Source: an uncultured Muribaculaceae bacterium
Lineage (GTDB): Bacteria > Bacteroidota > Bacteroidia > Bacteroidales > Muribaculaceae
Direction of reading: 5' to 3'
Assembly: GCA_910578075.1 (NCBI GenBank)
Contig: CAJTPK010000011.1
Location: 31,039 to 95,038, forward strand
Length of the DNA: 64,000 nucleotides
The position numbers were made by a program, and so were the translations under genes. Shown piece by piece: positions 19,028 through 28,586 of this stretch. How positions within the stretch are numbered: position 1 is the stretch's first letter; the number at the start of each line of letters is the position of its first letter. The notes under the pieces were generated by a model. That model ran no database searches, was not told where the DNA came from, and worked only from the letters and a program-made list of their open reading frames with translations.

Positions 19028-20848
19028 ATGAATAAATTCTCATATATCCTTGCCTCCGTCTCCCTGACATTCGGATCGGCATACGCAATCAACACTGACA
19101 TTCCTGACAAGGAAGGGATGACACTAAAAGGAATCGTCTATTGCGGCAACTCACCTGTGGCCGATGTTCAGGTATCCGATGGTGTCAACGTGACAAAAAC
19201 CGATGAAAACGGAATATATTACCTCGCCTCCACCAAAGAATGCGGTCATGTTTTCATTTGCAATCCCAAAGGATACAAAACAGTGAGATCCGGTAAATAT
19301 CCGGTATTTTATAAGACTATCTCAACTGACAAACCGGACATGGTGGAACAGGCGGATTTTGAGCTGACAAAAGAAACTAATCCGGACCATACAGTCGTAT
19401 TTTTGGCAGACATCCAGATGTGCGGCCGCAATAAGGACAACATACAATATATCAATCATGTCGTGCCTGATATCAACTCTACCATAGATTCATATAAAGC
19501 AAAGGGTAAAGATGTTTTTGTAATCACTCTGGGTGATCAATCCTACAACACTTACTGGCATTTGCAGGATATGAGGATTCAGGAACTCAATGAGTATGTT
19601 GAGAAACTGACTCCTGATGCCATATATAACTGCATGGGAAACCATGACAACAGTCCGGATGTGGCTGGAGACTGGGAAGCCTCGGAACTTTACCGCGAAC
19701 ATTGCGGACCTACATATTATTCTTTCAATGCAGGAGACACACATTACATTGTTCTTGACAATATAGAATTCTCAAATCCCACGGCCAACAACACTTACGA
19801 CTGCAACATAACAACAAAAATCACAAAATGGCTACGTAAAGATCTTGCCAATGTAAGCAAGACCACACCCCTTGTGATATGCATGCACGCTCCTCTTTTT
19901 GAAAGACCTCAATGTTCAAAACCGGGCGTGCAGGATGCCGTGAAATACAGATATTCATATGGTCTCACATTCTATAACAGCGTAAAGGACTTCAAAGATG
20001 TCAAGATATTCACCGGTCACGCCCACACGAACTATACGGTAAACAAACTCAGCATAACAGAATACAACGTAGGAGCTGTATGCGGGAATCTGTGGTGGAC
20101 AGGATATTTTGTCGATGGAAACAGCGTTTGTACTGACGGATCCCCTGCCGGCTACCGCATCCTTGACTACAACGATGGAGAGGCTGAGACATATTATAAA
20201 AGTATCGGATACAACCGTGATTACCAATTCCGGGCGTACGATCTTAACAACACATACATCACCGCAGCAAAATTTGCTCCGGCCCACAAGACACCTTCAG
20301 ATATAGAGAACTGGCTGCAAAAAGGGCCATATGGATACGGCAGTTCAGATTATTATACTGACGGCACCCCAAGACATCCTAACAAAATCCTCATCAATGT
20401 TTTCGGCTATGGTCCGGACTGGACCGTTGAGGCATCCGAAGAAGGCAATCTGCTTGAGGTAACTCGTATCAGCGGTTATGATCCGTTCTCAATGATTTCC
20501 GATGGCTGCCAGCGCTTCCAGAACACAGGACACAATTCCGCCGGAAACCCGACTAAAAACTCACATCTTTTTGAGGCTACTGCAAAATCAGATAAGTCTA
20601 CAATAACGATTACAGTCACAGATCCATACGGAAAAGTATATACTGAAAAGATGGAACGTCCGAAGGAATTCTCCATTGCCTCCTATATGACTGAAGACGG
20701 CAAATCAGATGTGGCAGAATTGGACATTGATGATGAGAATGCGGAGCCGGTGTATTACACACTGACAGGATTAGCGACAACTAAACCAGGTAAAGGTCTT
20801 TACATAATGCGCAAAGGCTCTAAAACAACTAAGATCCTAATCAAATAA
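19028..20848 (+). CDS. Secreted calcineurin-like phosphoesterase, divergent paralogue 2 (first metal motif altered)
   Basis: This 606-residue protein has a signal peptide (LASVSLTFGSAYA), the N-terminal regulatory-like domain (LKGIVYCGNSPVADVQVSDG), the metallophosphoesterase core and a C-terminal extension. Metal motifs include GDQSYN, GNHDN, MHAPLF and GHAH. The first motif reads DIQ (128-130), where paralogues 1 and 3 have DVH, so one expected metal-binding His is replaced by Gln. This may change metal use or activity. It also ends with a sorting-like tail (YYTLTGLATTKPGKGLYIMR) absent from the other two paralogues, so it is probably displayed on the surface. The sulfatase gene follows after 4 bp. 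Confidence 0.88.
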   Translation: MNKFSYILASVSLTFGSAYAINTDIPDKEGMTLKGIVYCGNSPVADVQVSDGVNVTKTDENGIYYLASTKECGHVFICNPKGYKTVRSGKYPVFYKTISTDKPDMVEQADFELTKETNPDHTVVFLADIQMCGRNKDNIQYINHVVPDINSTIDSYKAKGKDVFVITLGDQSYNTYWHLQDMRIQELNEYVEKLTPDAIYNCMGNHDNSPDVAGDWEASELYREHCGPTYYSFNAGDTHYIVLDNIEFSNPTANNTYDCNITTKITKWLRKDLANVSKTTPLVICMHAPLFERPQCSKPGVQDAVKYRYSYGLTFYNSVKDFKDVKIFTGHAHTNYTVNKLSITEYNVGAVCGNLWWTGYFVDGNSVCTDGSPAGYRILDYNDGEAETYYKSIGYNRDYQFRAYDLNNTYITAAKFAPAHKTPSDIENWLQKGPYGYGSSDYYTDGTPRHPNKILINVFGYGPDWTVEASEEGNLLEVTRISGYDPFSMISDGCQRFQNTGHNSAGNPTKNSHLFEATAKSDKSTITITVTDPYGKVYTEKMERPKEFSIASYMTEDGKSDVAELDIDDENAEPVYYTLTGLATTKPGKGLYIMRKGSKTTKILIK

Positions 20849-20852
20849 GAAT

Positions 20853-22490
20853 ATGAAAATCAACAGATATCTTGCCGGAGCAGCCATGATGCTCCCTACA
20901 TTGGCATTCGGACAGGATGCCAGGAAGCCCAACATCATCTTCATGCTCATAGACGACATGGGATGGCTCGACTCAACAGTAGGATATGGTGAAGAGGATT
21001 ATCCGTATAACCTGCGCCACAATACCCCTAATATGAAAAAACTTGCGGAGCGCGGAACGATCTTCACCAACGCATACGCATGCCCACTGTCCTCCCCCAC
21101 CCGGACATCGTTGATGTCCGGTATGAATGCGGCACATACGCGAATAACCAATTTCACCACTGCCTTTCCGGGAATTCCAAGCGATGGCACACATAAGCCT
21201 GAGGTTCTGAAGGATGATATTCTCGTGCACCCGGAATGGAACTGGCATGGAATATCCCCGCGCGACAGCGTATCGCACACAGCATACATGACACCAATGG
21301 CTAAGATTCTGAAAGATAACGGCTATTACACCATACATATCGGTAAGGGACATATGGCTACAGCCACCACACCTGCCGCAAGCTCATACAACCTTGGATT
21401 CTGTGTCGCGGCAGCCGGACAATTGGTCGGCAAACCTCTCAGCTATTCCGCTAAAGACAATTATGGCAACTATAAGGATAGATGGACCGGCTACAACACC
21501 ATGAATCTTACTGAGTATTATGGCAGCGACACTCATCTTACAGAAGCTCTCACAATAGAGGCAAAGAAAGCCCTTGAATTCCCGGTAAAGAATAATATCC
21601 CTTTCTATCTCTATCTGGCGCACCATGCAGTGCATACTCCCATACAACCAGACCCAAGATTCGCGGATAGATACCTCGAACAGGGTTTTGATCAAGGTCA
21701 GTCAGCATTCGCATCCCTTGTAGAGGGAGTTGACAAAAGCCTCGGTGACATACTTGATTATGTTGATGCCAACGGTATTGCCGATAACACAATCATTGTC
21801 TTCATGTCAGACAACGGTGGCAATTCCGAAAACAAGGCGAAAGGTGGAGTTCCACATACTCAGAACTTGCCATTGCGTGAAGGAAAGGCGTCTTGTTATG
21901 AAGGAGGCGTGCGGGTTCCGATGATGGTGTATTGGCCCGGTAAGACCGCTGCAGGCACAAGACTGAATACTCCTGTGATCGCAGAAGACCTGTTTCCTAC
22001 AATCATCGAGATGGCAGGTATAAAAGACTACCAGACCGTGCAGCAACTTGATGGCAAAAGCCTTGTTCGACTGATTACAGACGGATCCCAATTAGCGAAA
22101 AAAGCTATGGATGAAGGAAAAATTAAAAACCAAAAGGAGGCGACAGACTTCGTGATAGACGAATCAGTATCTGGACTGCCACTCGACCGCGAACTTGTTT
22201 TCCATTTCCCTCATCAGTGGAAACCCTACCCCCTCGAAGACATTGACTACATGACAGCCATGCGCAAAGGGGATTGGAAAATAATCTACCGTCACCGCAC
22301 CGGAAAACTCGAACTTTATAACCTTAAGGATGACCTCGGGGAAAAGACTGACCTTTCCGGAAAAAACAAGAAGAAACTGAAGGAGATGGCATCTGTTCTG
22401 AGCAATAAATTACGCGGATGGAATGCAGTTATGCCCACATTCCGTTCAACCGGCAAACAGATCCCATATCCGGATGAAATCTGCAAGTAA
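20853..22490 (+). CDS. Arylsulfatase-type sulfatase (serine-type formylglycine site)
   Basis: The 545-residue secreted protein (signal MKINRYLAGAAMMLPTLAFG) begins its catalytic domain with KPNIIFMLIDDMGW, holding the paired metal aspartates. The active-site signature reads CPLSSPTRTSLMSG; the residue to be converted to formylglycine is Ser80 in S-x-P-x-R. Such Ser-type enzymes need an anaerobic sulfatase-maturing radical SAM enzyme, which is not in this window. Other metal and sulfate motifs are visible in HIGKGHM and FMSDNGG. The natural substrate would be a sulfated sugar or glycan. Position between phosphoesterase and GH13 genes with almost no gaps supports joint function. A phosphatase-like activity within this superfamily cannot be excluded. 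Confidence 0.93.
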   Translation: MKINRYLAGAAMMLPTLAFGQDARKPNIIFMLIDDMGWLDSTVGYGEEDYPYNLRHNTPNMKKLAERGTIFTNAYACPLSSPTRTSLMSGMNAAHTRITNFTTAFPGIPSDGTHKPEVLKDDILVHPEWNWHGISPRDSVSHTAYMTPMAKILKDNGYYTIHIGKGHMATATTPAASSYNLGFCVAAAGQLVGKPLSYSAKDNYGNYKDRWTGYNTMNLTEYYGSDTHLTEALTIEAKKALEFPVKNNIPFYLYLAHHAVHTPIQPDPRFADRYLEQGFDQGQSAFASLVEGVDKSLGDILDYVDANGIADNTIIVFMSDNGGNSENKAKGGVPHTQNLPLREGKASCYEGGVRVPMMVYWPGKTAAGTRLNTPVIAEDLFPTIIEMAGIKDYQTVQQLDGKSLVRLITDGSQLAKKAMDEGKIKNQKEATDFVIDESVSGLPLDRELVFHFPHQWKPYPLEDIDYMTAMRKGDWKIIYRHRTGKLELYNLKDDLGEKTDLSGKNKKKLKEMASVLSNKLRGWNAVMPTFRSTGKQIPYPDEICK

Positions 22491-22536
22491 TCAAAAAGCC
22501 AATTATTAAGATTCCGTATAATAAAATTTTTCTCAC

Positions 22537-24291
22537 ATGATATCCAGAATAATGACAGCCGCAGCTTCGGCTGTGTTGATGGGAGCGGCAGTGTCCGCTC
22601 ATAACACCACACCTGAATGGATCAAAGATGCTGTTTTCTACGACATCTATCCTTCTTCATTCATGGATTCCGACGGTAACGGCATCGGAGATCTACCTGG
22701 TATAATATCTCGTCTTGATTATGTAAAAAGCCTTGGGGTCGATGCTATTTGGATGAATCCTATCTTTAAATCAGGTTGGTTCGATGGTGGATACGATATC
22801 ATTGACTATTATACAGTCGATCCAAGATTCGGCAACAACGGAGATGTCAAACGCCTTGTGGAAGAAGCGCACAAACGTGGACTCAAAGTATGTCTCGACC
22901 TTGTACCGGGACATACCTCAAGCCAGGCGGAATGGTTCCGCAAGGGTGCCACTGAAGGACCCGATGGCCGCTATGCCGATTATTATATATTCACAGATCA
23001 GATCTCTCCTAAAGATAGCGCGGATATAATCAAACGCCATGCTCTGGAAGATCCAGACTCCTCCAAATTAGGTCCCTGGGTACCCACAGATGAAGCGCAA
23101 CCAGGCAATCCTGTCAATGGCAAATACCGTGGCAATTTCTATCGTAAGAATTACTACCCTTGCCAGCCGGCACTGAATTTTGGTTATGCCAATCCGGATC
23201 CATCAAAGCCTTGGGAATTACCGGTGGATGCTCCGGGACCAAAGGCAGTGCGGCGTGAGATGAAAAATATAATGGCTTACTGGTTTGACATGGGTGTTGA
23301 CGGCTTCAGAGTAGACATGGCATCGTCTCTTGTCAAAAACGATAAAGACAAAAAGGAAACAATCAAGCTCTGGAAAGAGATGCGTGAATGGCTTGACCGT
23401 GAATATCCCGGAAAAGTTCTGATCTCCGAATGGGGAGAGCCCGGGCAGGCATTACCTGCCGGTTTTGACGTTGATTTTCTACTGATTCATCGCAGCCCAG
23501 GATTCAAGCAAGTCACACGCGGATCATCCAAAACAAAATCGGTTGCCGATGACGCTTATTTCGTGAAAGACGGCAAAGGAGCTTTTGATATTTTCCTCAA
23601 AGAATACAGTGAAAAACTTGACAAGTCGAAAGATTTCGGATTCATATCCCTTTTCTCGGCAAATCATGACATAAACCGCCTTAACTCGGAAGGACGCGAC
23701 ACTCCGGCAGAAATAAAAACGTTCATGACTTTTCTGCTGACAATGCCCTGTGTGCCTTTCATACATTACGGCGATGAGATAATGATGCGAAATGTCAAAG
23801 GACTTCCAAGCGTTGAAGGTTCCCGCGAAGAACGGAGCGGAACACGAACTCCGATGCAATGGGATAACAGCACAAACGCAGGTTTCTCCTCTGCGCCATC
23901 CGAGAAATTATACCTGCCGGTATTCACCGACAACGGCAAACTGACTGTGGAGGCTCAGGAGAAAGACCCTAACTCTGTATTGAATTTTACACGTCGCATG
24001 ATTCAGGTCAGGCATGATAACCCGGCTCTGGCAAACGATGGAGACTGGACAACCATATCAGACCCTGACAAACCCTATCCATGGGTTTATTCAAGATCTG
24101 CAAATGGCGAGACATTTATTGTCGCACTAAACCCAGGAAAATCAAAAGTATCGACAACCGTCAACATCGATGGGGTCAAGGGACTGACACCTGTGATTGT
24201 CAACGGCAATGCAAATGCAAAAATAGGCAGAAAAGGCATTACGCTCAACCTTGGAGGTATTTCATCAGCAATATTCAAGGCTGAATTATAA
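22537..24291 (+). CDS. GH13 alpha-amylase family glycoside hydrolase
   Basis: The 584-residue protein has a signal peptide ending near VSAHN and a GH13 barrel. Visible regions are DAVFYDIYPSSFMDSDGNGI, GVDAIWMNPIF, DLVPGHTS (region I, with Gly where Asn is usual), DGFRVDMA (region II, nucleophile Asp260), ISEWGEPG (region III, acid/base Glu298) and FSANHDINR (region IV, His377-Asp378). A C-terminal beta domain closes the protein. The order resembles oligo-1,6-glucosidases and alpha-glucosidases rather than long-chain amylases. It would release alpha-linked glucose, perhaps from the substrate imported by SusC/SusD. The exact subfamily needs a profile search. Confidence 0.92.
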   Translation: MISRIMTAAASAVLMGAAVSAHNTTPEWIKDAVFYDIYPSSFMDSDGNGIGDLPGIISRLDYVKSLGVDAIWMNPIFKSGWFDGGYDIIDYYTVDPRFGNNGDVKRLVEEAHKRGLKVCLDLVPGHTSSQAEWFRKGATEGPDGRYADYYIFTDQISPKDSADIIKRHALEDPDSSKLGPWVPTDEAQPGNPVNGKYRGNFYRKNYYPCQPALNFGYANPDPSKPWELPVDAPGPKAVRREMKNIMAYWFDMGVDGFRVDMASSLVKNDKDKKETIKLWKEMREWLDREYPGKVLISEWGEPGQALPAGFDVDFLLIHRSPGFKQVTRGSSKTKSVADDAYFVKDGKGAFDIFLKEYSEKLDKSKDFGFISLFSANHDINRLNSEGRDTPAEIKTFMTFLLTMPCVPFIHYGDEIMMRNVKGLPSVEGSREERSGTRTPMQWDNSTNAGFSSAPSEKLYLPVFTDNGKLTVEAQEKDPNSVLNFTRRMIQVRHDNPALANDGDWTTISDPDKPYPWVYSRSANGETFIVALNPGKSKVSTTVNIDGVKGLTPVIVNGNANAKIGRKGITLNLGGISSAIFKAEL

Positions 24292-24396
24292 AAAATAATA
24301 CAATTCAAAAACTAAGGTTCAAGGAATTATAAGAACATACTCCACTGTATGATTATACAAGTGCAGCATTTTTCATGAAAGGATTTAGATGGAAAT

Positions 24397-24436
24397 CTAT
24401 TGCATTTTGAAAATATTCATTAATTTTACGCAATAG
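24397..24436. repeat. Inverted repeat upstream of phosphoesterase 3
   Basis: CTATTGC (24397-24403) and GCAATAG (24430-24436) flank an AT-rich 26-base spacer. It lies in the 213-base gap between the GH13 gene and phosphoesterase 3, about 70 bases before the start, so an operator is possible. The rest of the gap shows no gene. Confidence 0.45.
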
Positions 24437-24504
24437 AAATTACGGTTCCATAACAGTCCGCTTCCTTGAAACCATAACAACAGCAATAACTGCAACTAAC
24501 CGAC

Positions 24505-26217
24505 ATGAGACTATTAAAATCAACATTGATTGCAACAGCCATTCTCAGCACCGCATCAGTATTGGCGCAATCCACATATTCATCATCACTTCCAGTCAAA
24601 CCTGGCAAGGGCATAACCGTTGCCGGCACCGTTGAATGTGATGGCAAACCTGTAGCCGGTGTGATGGTTTCTGATGGTTATGAAGTAACCATAACTGATA
24701 AGAAAGGGGCATATTACCTAAAATCAAAGAAACAGAATCCACAGGTATTCATCACAGCCCCTGCAGGATATGATATATGGAGAGATGACGTGGTGCCGCA
24801 ATTCTGGGCTGATTTCACACAACCTTCCGACAAATACGAACGACATGATTTCAGACTCAAGAAAGTAGCCAACAGCAAACATGCCACTATCATAATTACC
24901 GATGTTCACCTCGCAAACCAGCGCAATGATGTGGATATCTTCTCCGGACCTTACTGCGACATTTTAAAAAAGGAGGTTGAAAAACTGAATGCCGAAGGAA
25001 TTCCGGTATACACTCTAAATCTCGGAGACTCGTCTTGGGATGGATATTGGTATGGTCACAATTATCCGATCGGAAAATTCCGCGAAAGCCTGAACAATGC
25101 AAAATATCCCACAGCTGTATATAGCGTGATGGGAAACCACGACAACGATCCAAAGGCACAACCCGGTCCCGATTCTGACAGAGAGGCATCGCTACCTTAC
25201 CAGAAAGCGTTCGGTCCCCGCTATTATTCCCAAAATATCGGAGACGTGCACTATATATTTCTTGACAATATAAATTACAAGAACGATCCGGCTTCCGCCG
25301 AAACATACAAGGGGGTTAAGAATAAACGTAATTATGTAGAGGATTTCACACCCGAACAACTTGCATGGCTACGTAAAGATCTTGCTAATGTTTCATACGA
25401 CACTCCCCTCATAATATCGATGCACGGACCTATATTCCGCTGGAAAGGATACGGTATGGAAAAATTCACACCTGTCACCACTGAGAATATCAAGATCCGG
25501 ACAGAGAAAAATTCCACAAAGGAACTCCTTGAAATCCTGAAACCATATAAAAATGTCCATACTCTTTCGGGTCACTCCCACAAACAGTGTCTGATCAGAC
25601 TTCCTGAATCTGAACAAAACCTGACAGAGCATAATATCTCAGGCACTTGCGGTTCCTGGTGGAAAACTCGCTCAACCGGTCTTAAGAACCTGTGCCCTGA
25701 CGGAACGCCTACAGCATATGAGATCTTCAACATAGATGGCAAAGACCTCAACTGGGAACATAAGGCTTTTGAATATGAGGGTGACAAACAGTTCTTCGCA
25801 TGGGACATGAACGGTGTCAAAGAATATTTCAAAAACAATGAGGAGATGCAGGCATTCCTGACTCTCTATCCCGAATGGACAGATTATAGCGATCTCCCTG
25901 ATAATTACATATACATAAATGTCTGGGCCTGGGACCAGGATGGAAAGCTGAAAGTATCGGAAAATGGCAAAGAGCTTCCTGTCGAAATGGTTCTTGAAGA
26001 AAACCCGTTATATACAACATCCTACATGTTGCGTAACACAGTATGGCTGAATGATTGGAACAAAAAAGGTTATCACAAACCCCGTAGATTCCAGCTTTTC
26101 AGAGCCAAGGCTTCGGCTCCTGACTCTCCTGTAGAAATCAGCTGGACTGACTATTTCGGTAAAGAAACAAAATCCACACTGAAACGTCCGGCTCCATTCA
26201 CACTTGAAAACTTATAA
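24505..26217 (+). CDS. Secreted calcineurin-like phosphoesterase with regulatory-like domain (paralogue 3)
   Basis: The 570-residue protein closely resembles the product at 10765 over its entire length, including identical stretches such as SSSLPVKPGKG, KSKKQNPQVFITAP and DVVPQFWADF. It has a signal peptide (TLIATAILSTASVLAQ) and intact metal motifs DVH, GDSSWD, GNHDN, MHGPIF and GHSH. The C-terminal module is retained. It differs from paralogue 1 mainly in the signal peptide and in the loop after GNHDN. The pair looks like a duplication kept inside one locus, while paralogue 2 is older or more divergent. It starts 213 bases after the GH13 gene and is followed after 13 bases by a histidine phosphatase gene, so diester cleavage and monoester removal could be coupled. 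Confidence 0.92.
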   Translation: MRLLKSTLIATAILSTASVLAQSTYSSSLPVKPGKGITVAGTVECDGKPVAGVMVSDGYEVTITDKKGAYYLKSKKQNPQVFITAPAGYDIWRDDVVPQFWADFTQPSDKYERHDFRLKKVANSKHATIIITDVHLANQRNDVDIFSGPYCDILKKEVEKLNAEGIPVYTLNLGDSSWDGYWYGHNYPIGKFRESLNNAKYPTAVYSVMGNHDNDPKAQPGPDSDREASLPYQKAFGPRYYSQNIGDVHYIFLDNINYKNDPASAETYKGVKNKRNYVEDFTPEQLAWLRKDLANVSYDTPLIISMHGPIFRWKGYGMEKFTPVTTENIKIRTEKNSTKELLEILKPYKNVHTLSGHSHKQCLIRLPESEQNLTEHNISGTCGSWWKTRSTGLKNLCPDGTPTAYEIFNIDGKDLNWEHKAFEYEGDKQFFAWDMNGVKEYFKNNEEMQAFLTLYPEWTDYSDLPDNYIYINVWAWDQDGKLKVSENGKELPVEMVLEENPLYTTSYMLRNTVWLNDWNKKGYHKPRRFQLFRAKASAPDSPVEISWTDYFGKETKSTLKRPAPFTLENL

Positions 26218-26230
26218 TCCATAGCATTAC

Positions 26231-27562
26231 ATGAAACTGATAAAAATTTCAATACTATTTTTGGCAGGATACTTTGGTCTTTCTCCTGCTCTGTCACAGG
26301 GGCTGACAAAGGAGGCTCTTGCTGAAAATCCGGAACTCGCGTCACTGCTTTTCCGACCCTATCCGGATCAGGGAATAGATAAGTTGTCCGATGCACCGAA
26401 AGGATATCGTCCATTCTATGTCAGTCATTACGGACGTCACGGTTCAAGATGGCTATCCAATAAACAGGAATATAACAATGTGGCAGGACCACTGGAGAAA
26501 GCCGCGGCAGCCGGTGCACTCACACCCAAGGGGAAACAGGTATACGAAAAGGTGAAACTCGCCTGTGAGCAGGCTTCCGGAATAGAGGGAAGCCTCTCAC
26601 CCCTTGGCACCTCACAACATCAGGGAATTGCAAAAAGAATGTATTCCAATTTCCCGGATATCTTCGCCAACAATGCTGATATTGACGCAAGATCCACACT
26701 TACTGTGAGATGCGTATTGAGCATGAATGCATTCTGCATGAGTCTTAAGGAAATGAATCCGGTGATGTCAATGAATTTCGAAGCTTCCGACCGCACAACA
26801 TCAAAGCTCGCGCATGTCTACGGTATCGCAAACGAAATTGATCCCGCTTATCGCGAATTCTGGAAAAGCGGAGAGTTCCTTAAGGATACATACGCCATTG
26901 CAAAGGAAAAGATGCATTCCGACGATTTCCTCAAATCAATCTTTTCAAAAAATATATTCAGCTCACAAAAAGAGGAGATGGACTTCCTGTTCTATCTTTT
27001 CTATCTGGTATGCGACCAACAGAATGTCATGCCGGAGAACCGCATGTGGGATATATATACTCCGGAACAGCTTTACTGGATGACTGTTGCTGAAAACTTC
27101 CGGGCGTTTGCAAAATTCGGACCATATCCGGGCACAGACAAATGGACACTCACATATGCTACTCCTCTTCTTGAAGATATGGTAAACAGATGCGACAGTG
27201 CCGTGAACGGTAATGGACGCGCGGCTGATCTGCGTTTCGGACATGATGTAGTTTTGATGGCATTACTTCCTCTGATGGGTGTGAACGGATGTGATAACGT
27301 ATCGACAGATCCTCTGAAAATCATGGAGGAATGGAATCTATATGACCTCACCCCTATGGCTGCAAACCTTCAGATGGTTTTCTACCGCCCGGTTAACAAG
27401 GACAACGATGAAGTACTTGTAAAACTCCTCCTCAACGAGAAAGAAGCTACCCTCCCTATTGAGGCTGAAGAGGGGAAATACTACAGCTGGAATAAAGTAA
27501 GACAACATTTAATAAACAGAATAGAACAATACAGAAAAAATGATACAGGCAAGAGTAATTAA
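26231..27562 (+). CDS. Secreted histidine acid phosphatase (phytase/MINPP-like, clade 2)
   Basis: The 443-residue protein has a signal peptide (ISILFLAGYFGLSPALSQ). The catalytic motif YGRHGSRW places the phospho-acceptor His at residue 70 (RHGxR). The distal proton donor motif is RFGHDVV with His338-Asp339. This is the layout of clade-2 histidine phosphatases, which include periplasmic acid phosphatases, phytases and the inositol polyphosphate phosphatases known from gut Bacteroides. The usual helical insert (about residues 130-260) is present. The stop overlaps the start of the dehydrogenase gene by 23 bases. Its position after a phosphodiesterase-type gene suggests that it removes the remaining phosphate; the actual substrate is not known. 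Confidence 0.9.
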   Translation: MKLIKISILFLAGYFGLSPALSQGLTKEALAENPELASLLFRPYPDQGIDKLSDAPKGYRPFYVSHYGRHGSRWLSNKQEYNNVAGPLEKAAAAGALTPKGKQVYEKVKLACEQASGIEGSLSPLGTSQHQGIAKRMYSNFPDIFANNADIDARSTLTVRCVLSMNAFCMSLKEMNPVMSMNFEASDRTTSKLAHVYGIANEIDPAYREFWKSGEFLKDTYAIAKEKMHSDDFLKSIFSKNIFSSQKEEMDFLFYLFYLVCDQQNVMPENRMWDIYTPEQLYWMTVAENFRAFAKFGPYPGTDKWTLTYATPLLEDMVNRCDSAVNGNGRAADLRFGHDVVLMALLPLMGVNGCDNVSTDPLKIMEEWNLYDLTPMAANLQMVFYRPVNKDNDEVLVKLLLNEKEATLPIEAEEGKYYSWNKVRQHLINRIEQYRKNDTGKSN

Positions 27563-28574
27563 ACCCCATGACATACAGTTTTTCGATGTTCCCTCACCGG
27601 ATGCGAAAGACTTGAAAAGCAATGAGATACTCCTAAAAATCCACAAGATTGGAGTATGCGGTTCCGATATCCACGTGATGCACGGCCAGCATCCTTTCGT
27701 AACATATCCGGTGATACAGGGTCACGAATATGGAGCTGAGGTGATGGCTGTGGGTGAAAATGTAACAACAGTTAAACCCGGAGACCGTGCCACAGCACGT
27801 CCGCAACTGGTATGCGGGGAATGCGGACCTTGTCGCAAAGGACGCCCGAACGTTTGCGAAAACCTGAAGGTCCAGGGCTTTCAGGCACCAGGGTGCGCAC
27901 AACCCTATTTTGTGGTTACAGAAGACCGTATAATCAAATGCGACCCGAAACTTTCCTATGAGCAGATCGCTATAATGGAACCTTGCGCGGTAGGTGTGCA
28001 TGCTTCCGGACGAACAGACGTCAAGGGAAAGAATGTAATTGTCACCGGTGCCGGAACAATCGGCAATCTTGTGGCTCAGGCGGTTAAAGGACGCGGTGCT
28101 AAAAAGGTGCTGATTACTGACATAAGCGACCTGCGTCTTGAGAAAGCTCGTCAATGTGGAATAGAGCATACCGCTAACACCATGAAGGAATCCTTCGAGG
28201 ATGCAGTGAAAAGAGTATTTGGTGATGAAGGATTTCAATGTGCATTTGAGGTCTCCGGTGCGCAGAAATGTATCACGGATCTTGTGGCAAACATCGAAAA
28301 GGGCAGTGATATCGTCATAGTTGCTGTTTTCTCAAAGAATCCGGAAATCAACATGGCCGTGCTTGACGAGCATGAGATTCGCATAATCGGCTCGATGATG
28401 TATCTCCATGAGGACTTCCTCCTCGCTGCCGAAATGCTCGCTGATGGCAGAATGAATGTTGATCCGTTAGTAACACAGCGGTTTGACTTCAAGGAATATA
28501 ATGAAGCATATGCATGCATCGATAACAACAGAGAGGAATGCATGAAAGTGATGATCGACCTCGAAAATCTTTAA
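27540..28574 (+). CDS. Zinc-dependent medium-chain dehydrogenase (polyol/threonine dehydrogenase type)
   Basis: A 344-residue cytoplasmic enzyme with catalytic zinc ligands Cys40 (GVCGSD) and His62-Glu63 (GHEYG). The structural zinc site is CGECGPCRKGRPNVC (residues 92-106, four Cys). The nucleotide-binding motif VTGAGTIGNLVAQ follows near residue 170. This is the pattern of sorbitol, xylitol, L-iditol and threonine dehydrogenases, which oxidise a secondary alcohol with NAD. In this locus the likely substrate is a polyol or sugar alcohol set free by the phosphatases. The ATG lies within the end of the phosphatase gene (23 base overlap), which indicates translational coupling. Confidence 0.9.
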   Translation: MIQARVIKPHDIQFFDVPSPDAKDLKSNEILLKIHKIGVCGSDIHVMHGQHPFVTYPVIQGHEYGAEVMAVGENVTTVKPGDRATARPQLVCGECGPCRKGRPNVCENLKVQGFQAPGCAQPYFVVTEDRIIKCDPKLSYEQIAIMEPCAVGVHASGRTDVKGKNVIVTGAGTIGNLVAQAVKGRGAKKVLITDISDLRLEKARQCGIEHTANTMKESFEDAVKRVFGDEGFQCAFEVSGAQKCITDLVANIEKGSDIVIVAVFSKNPEINMAVLDEHEIRIIGSMMYLHEDFLLAAEMLADGRMNVDPLVTQRFDFKEYNEAYACIDNNREECMKVMIDLENL

Positions 28575-28586
28575 AATAATCATACC

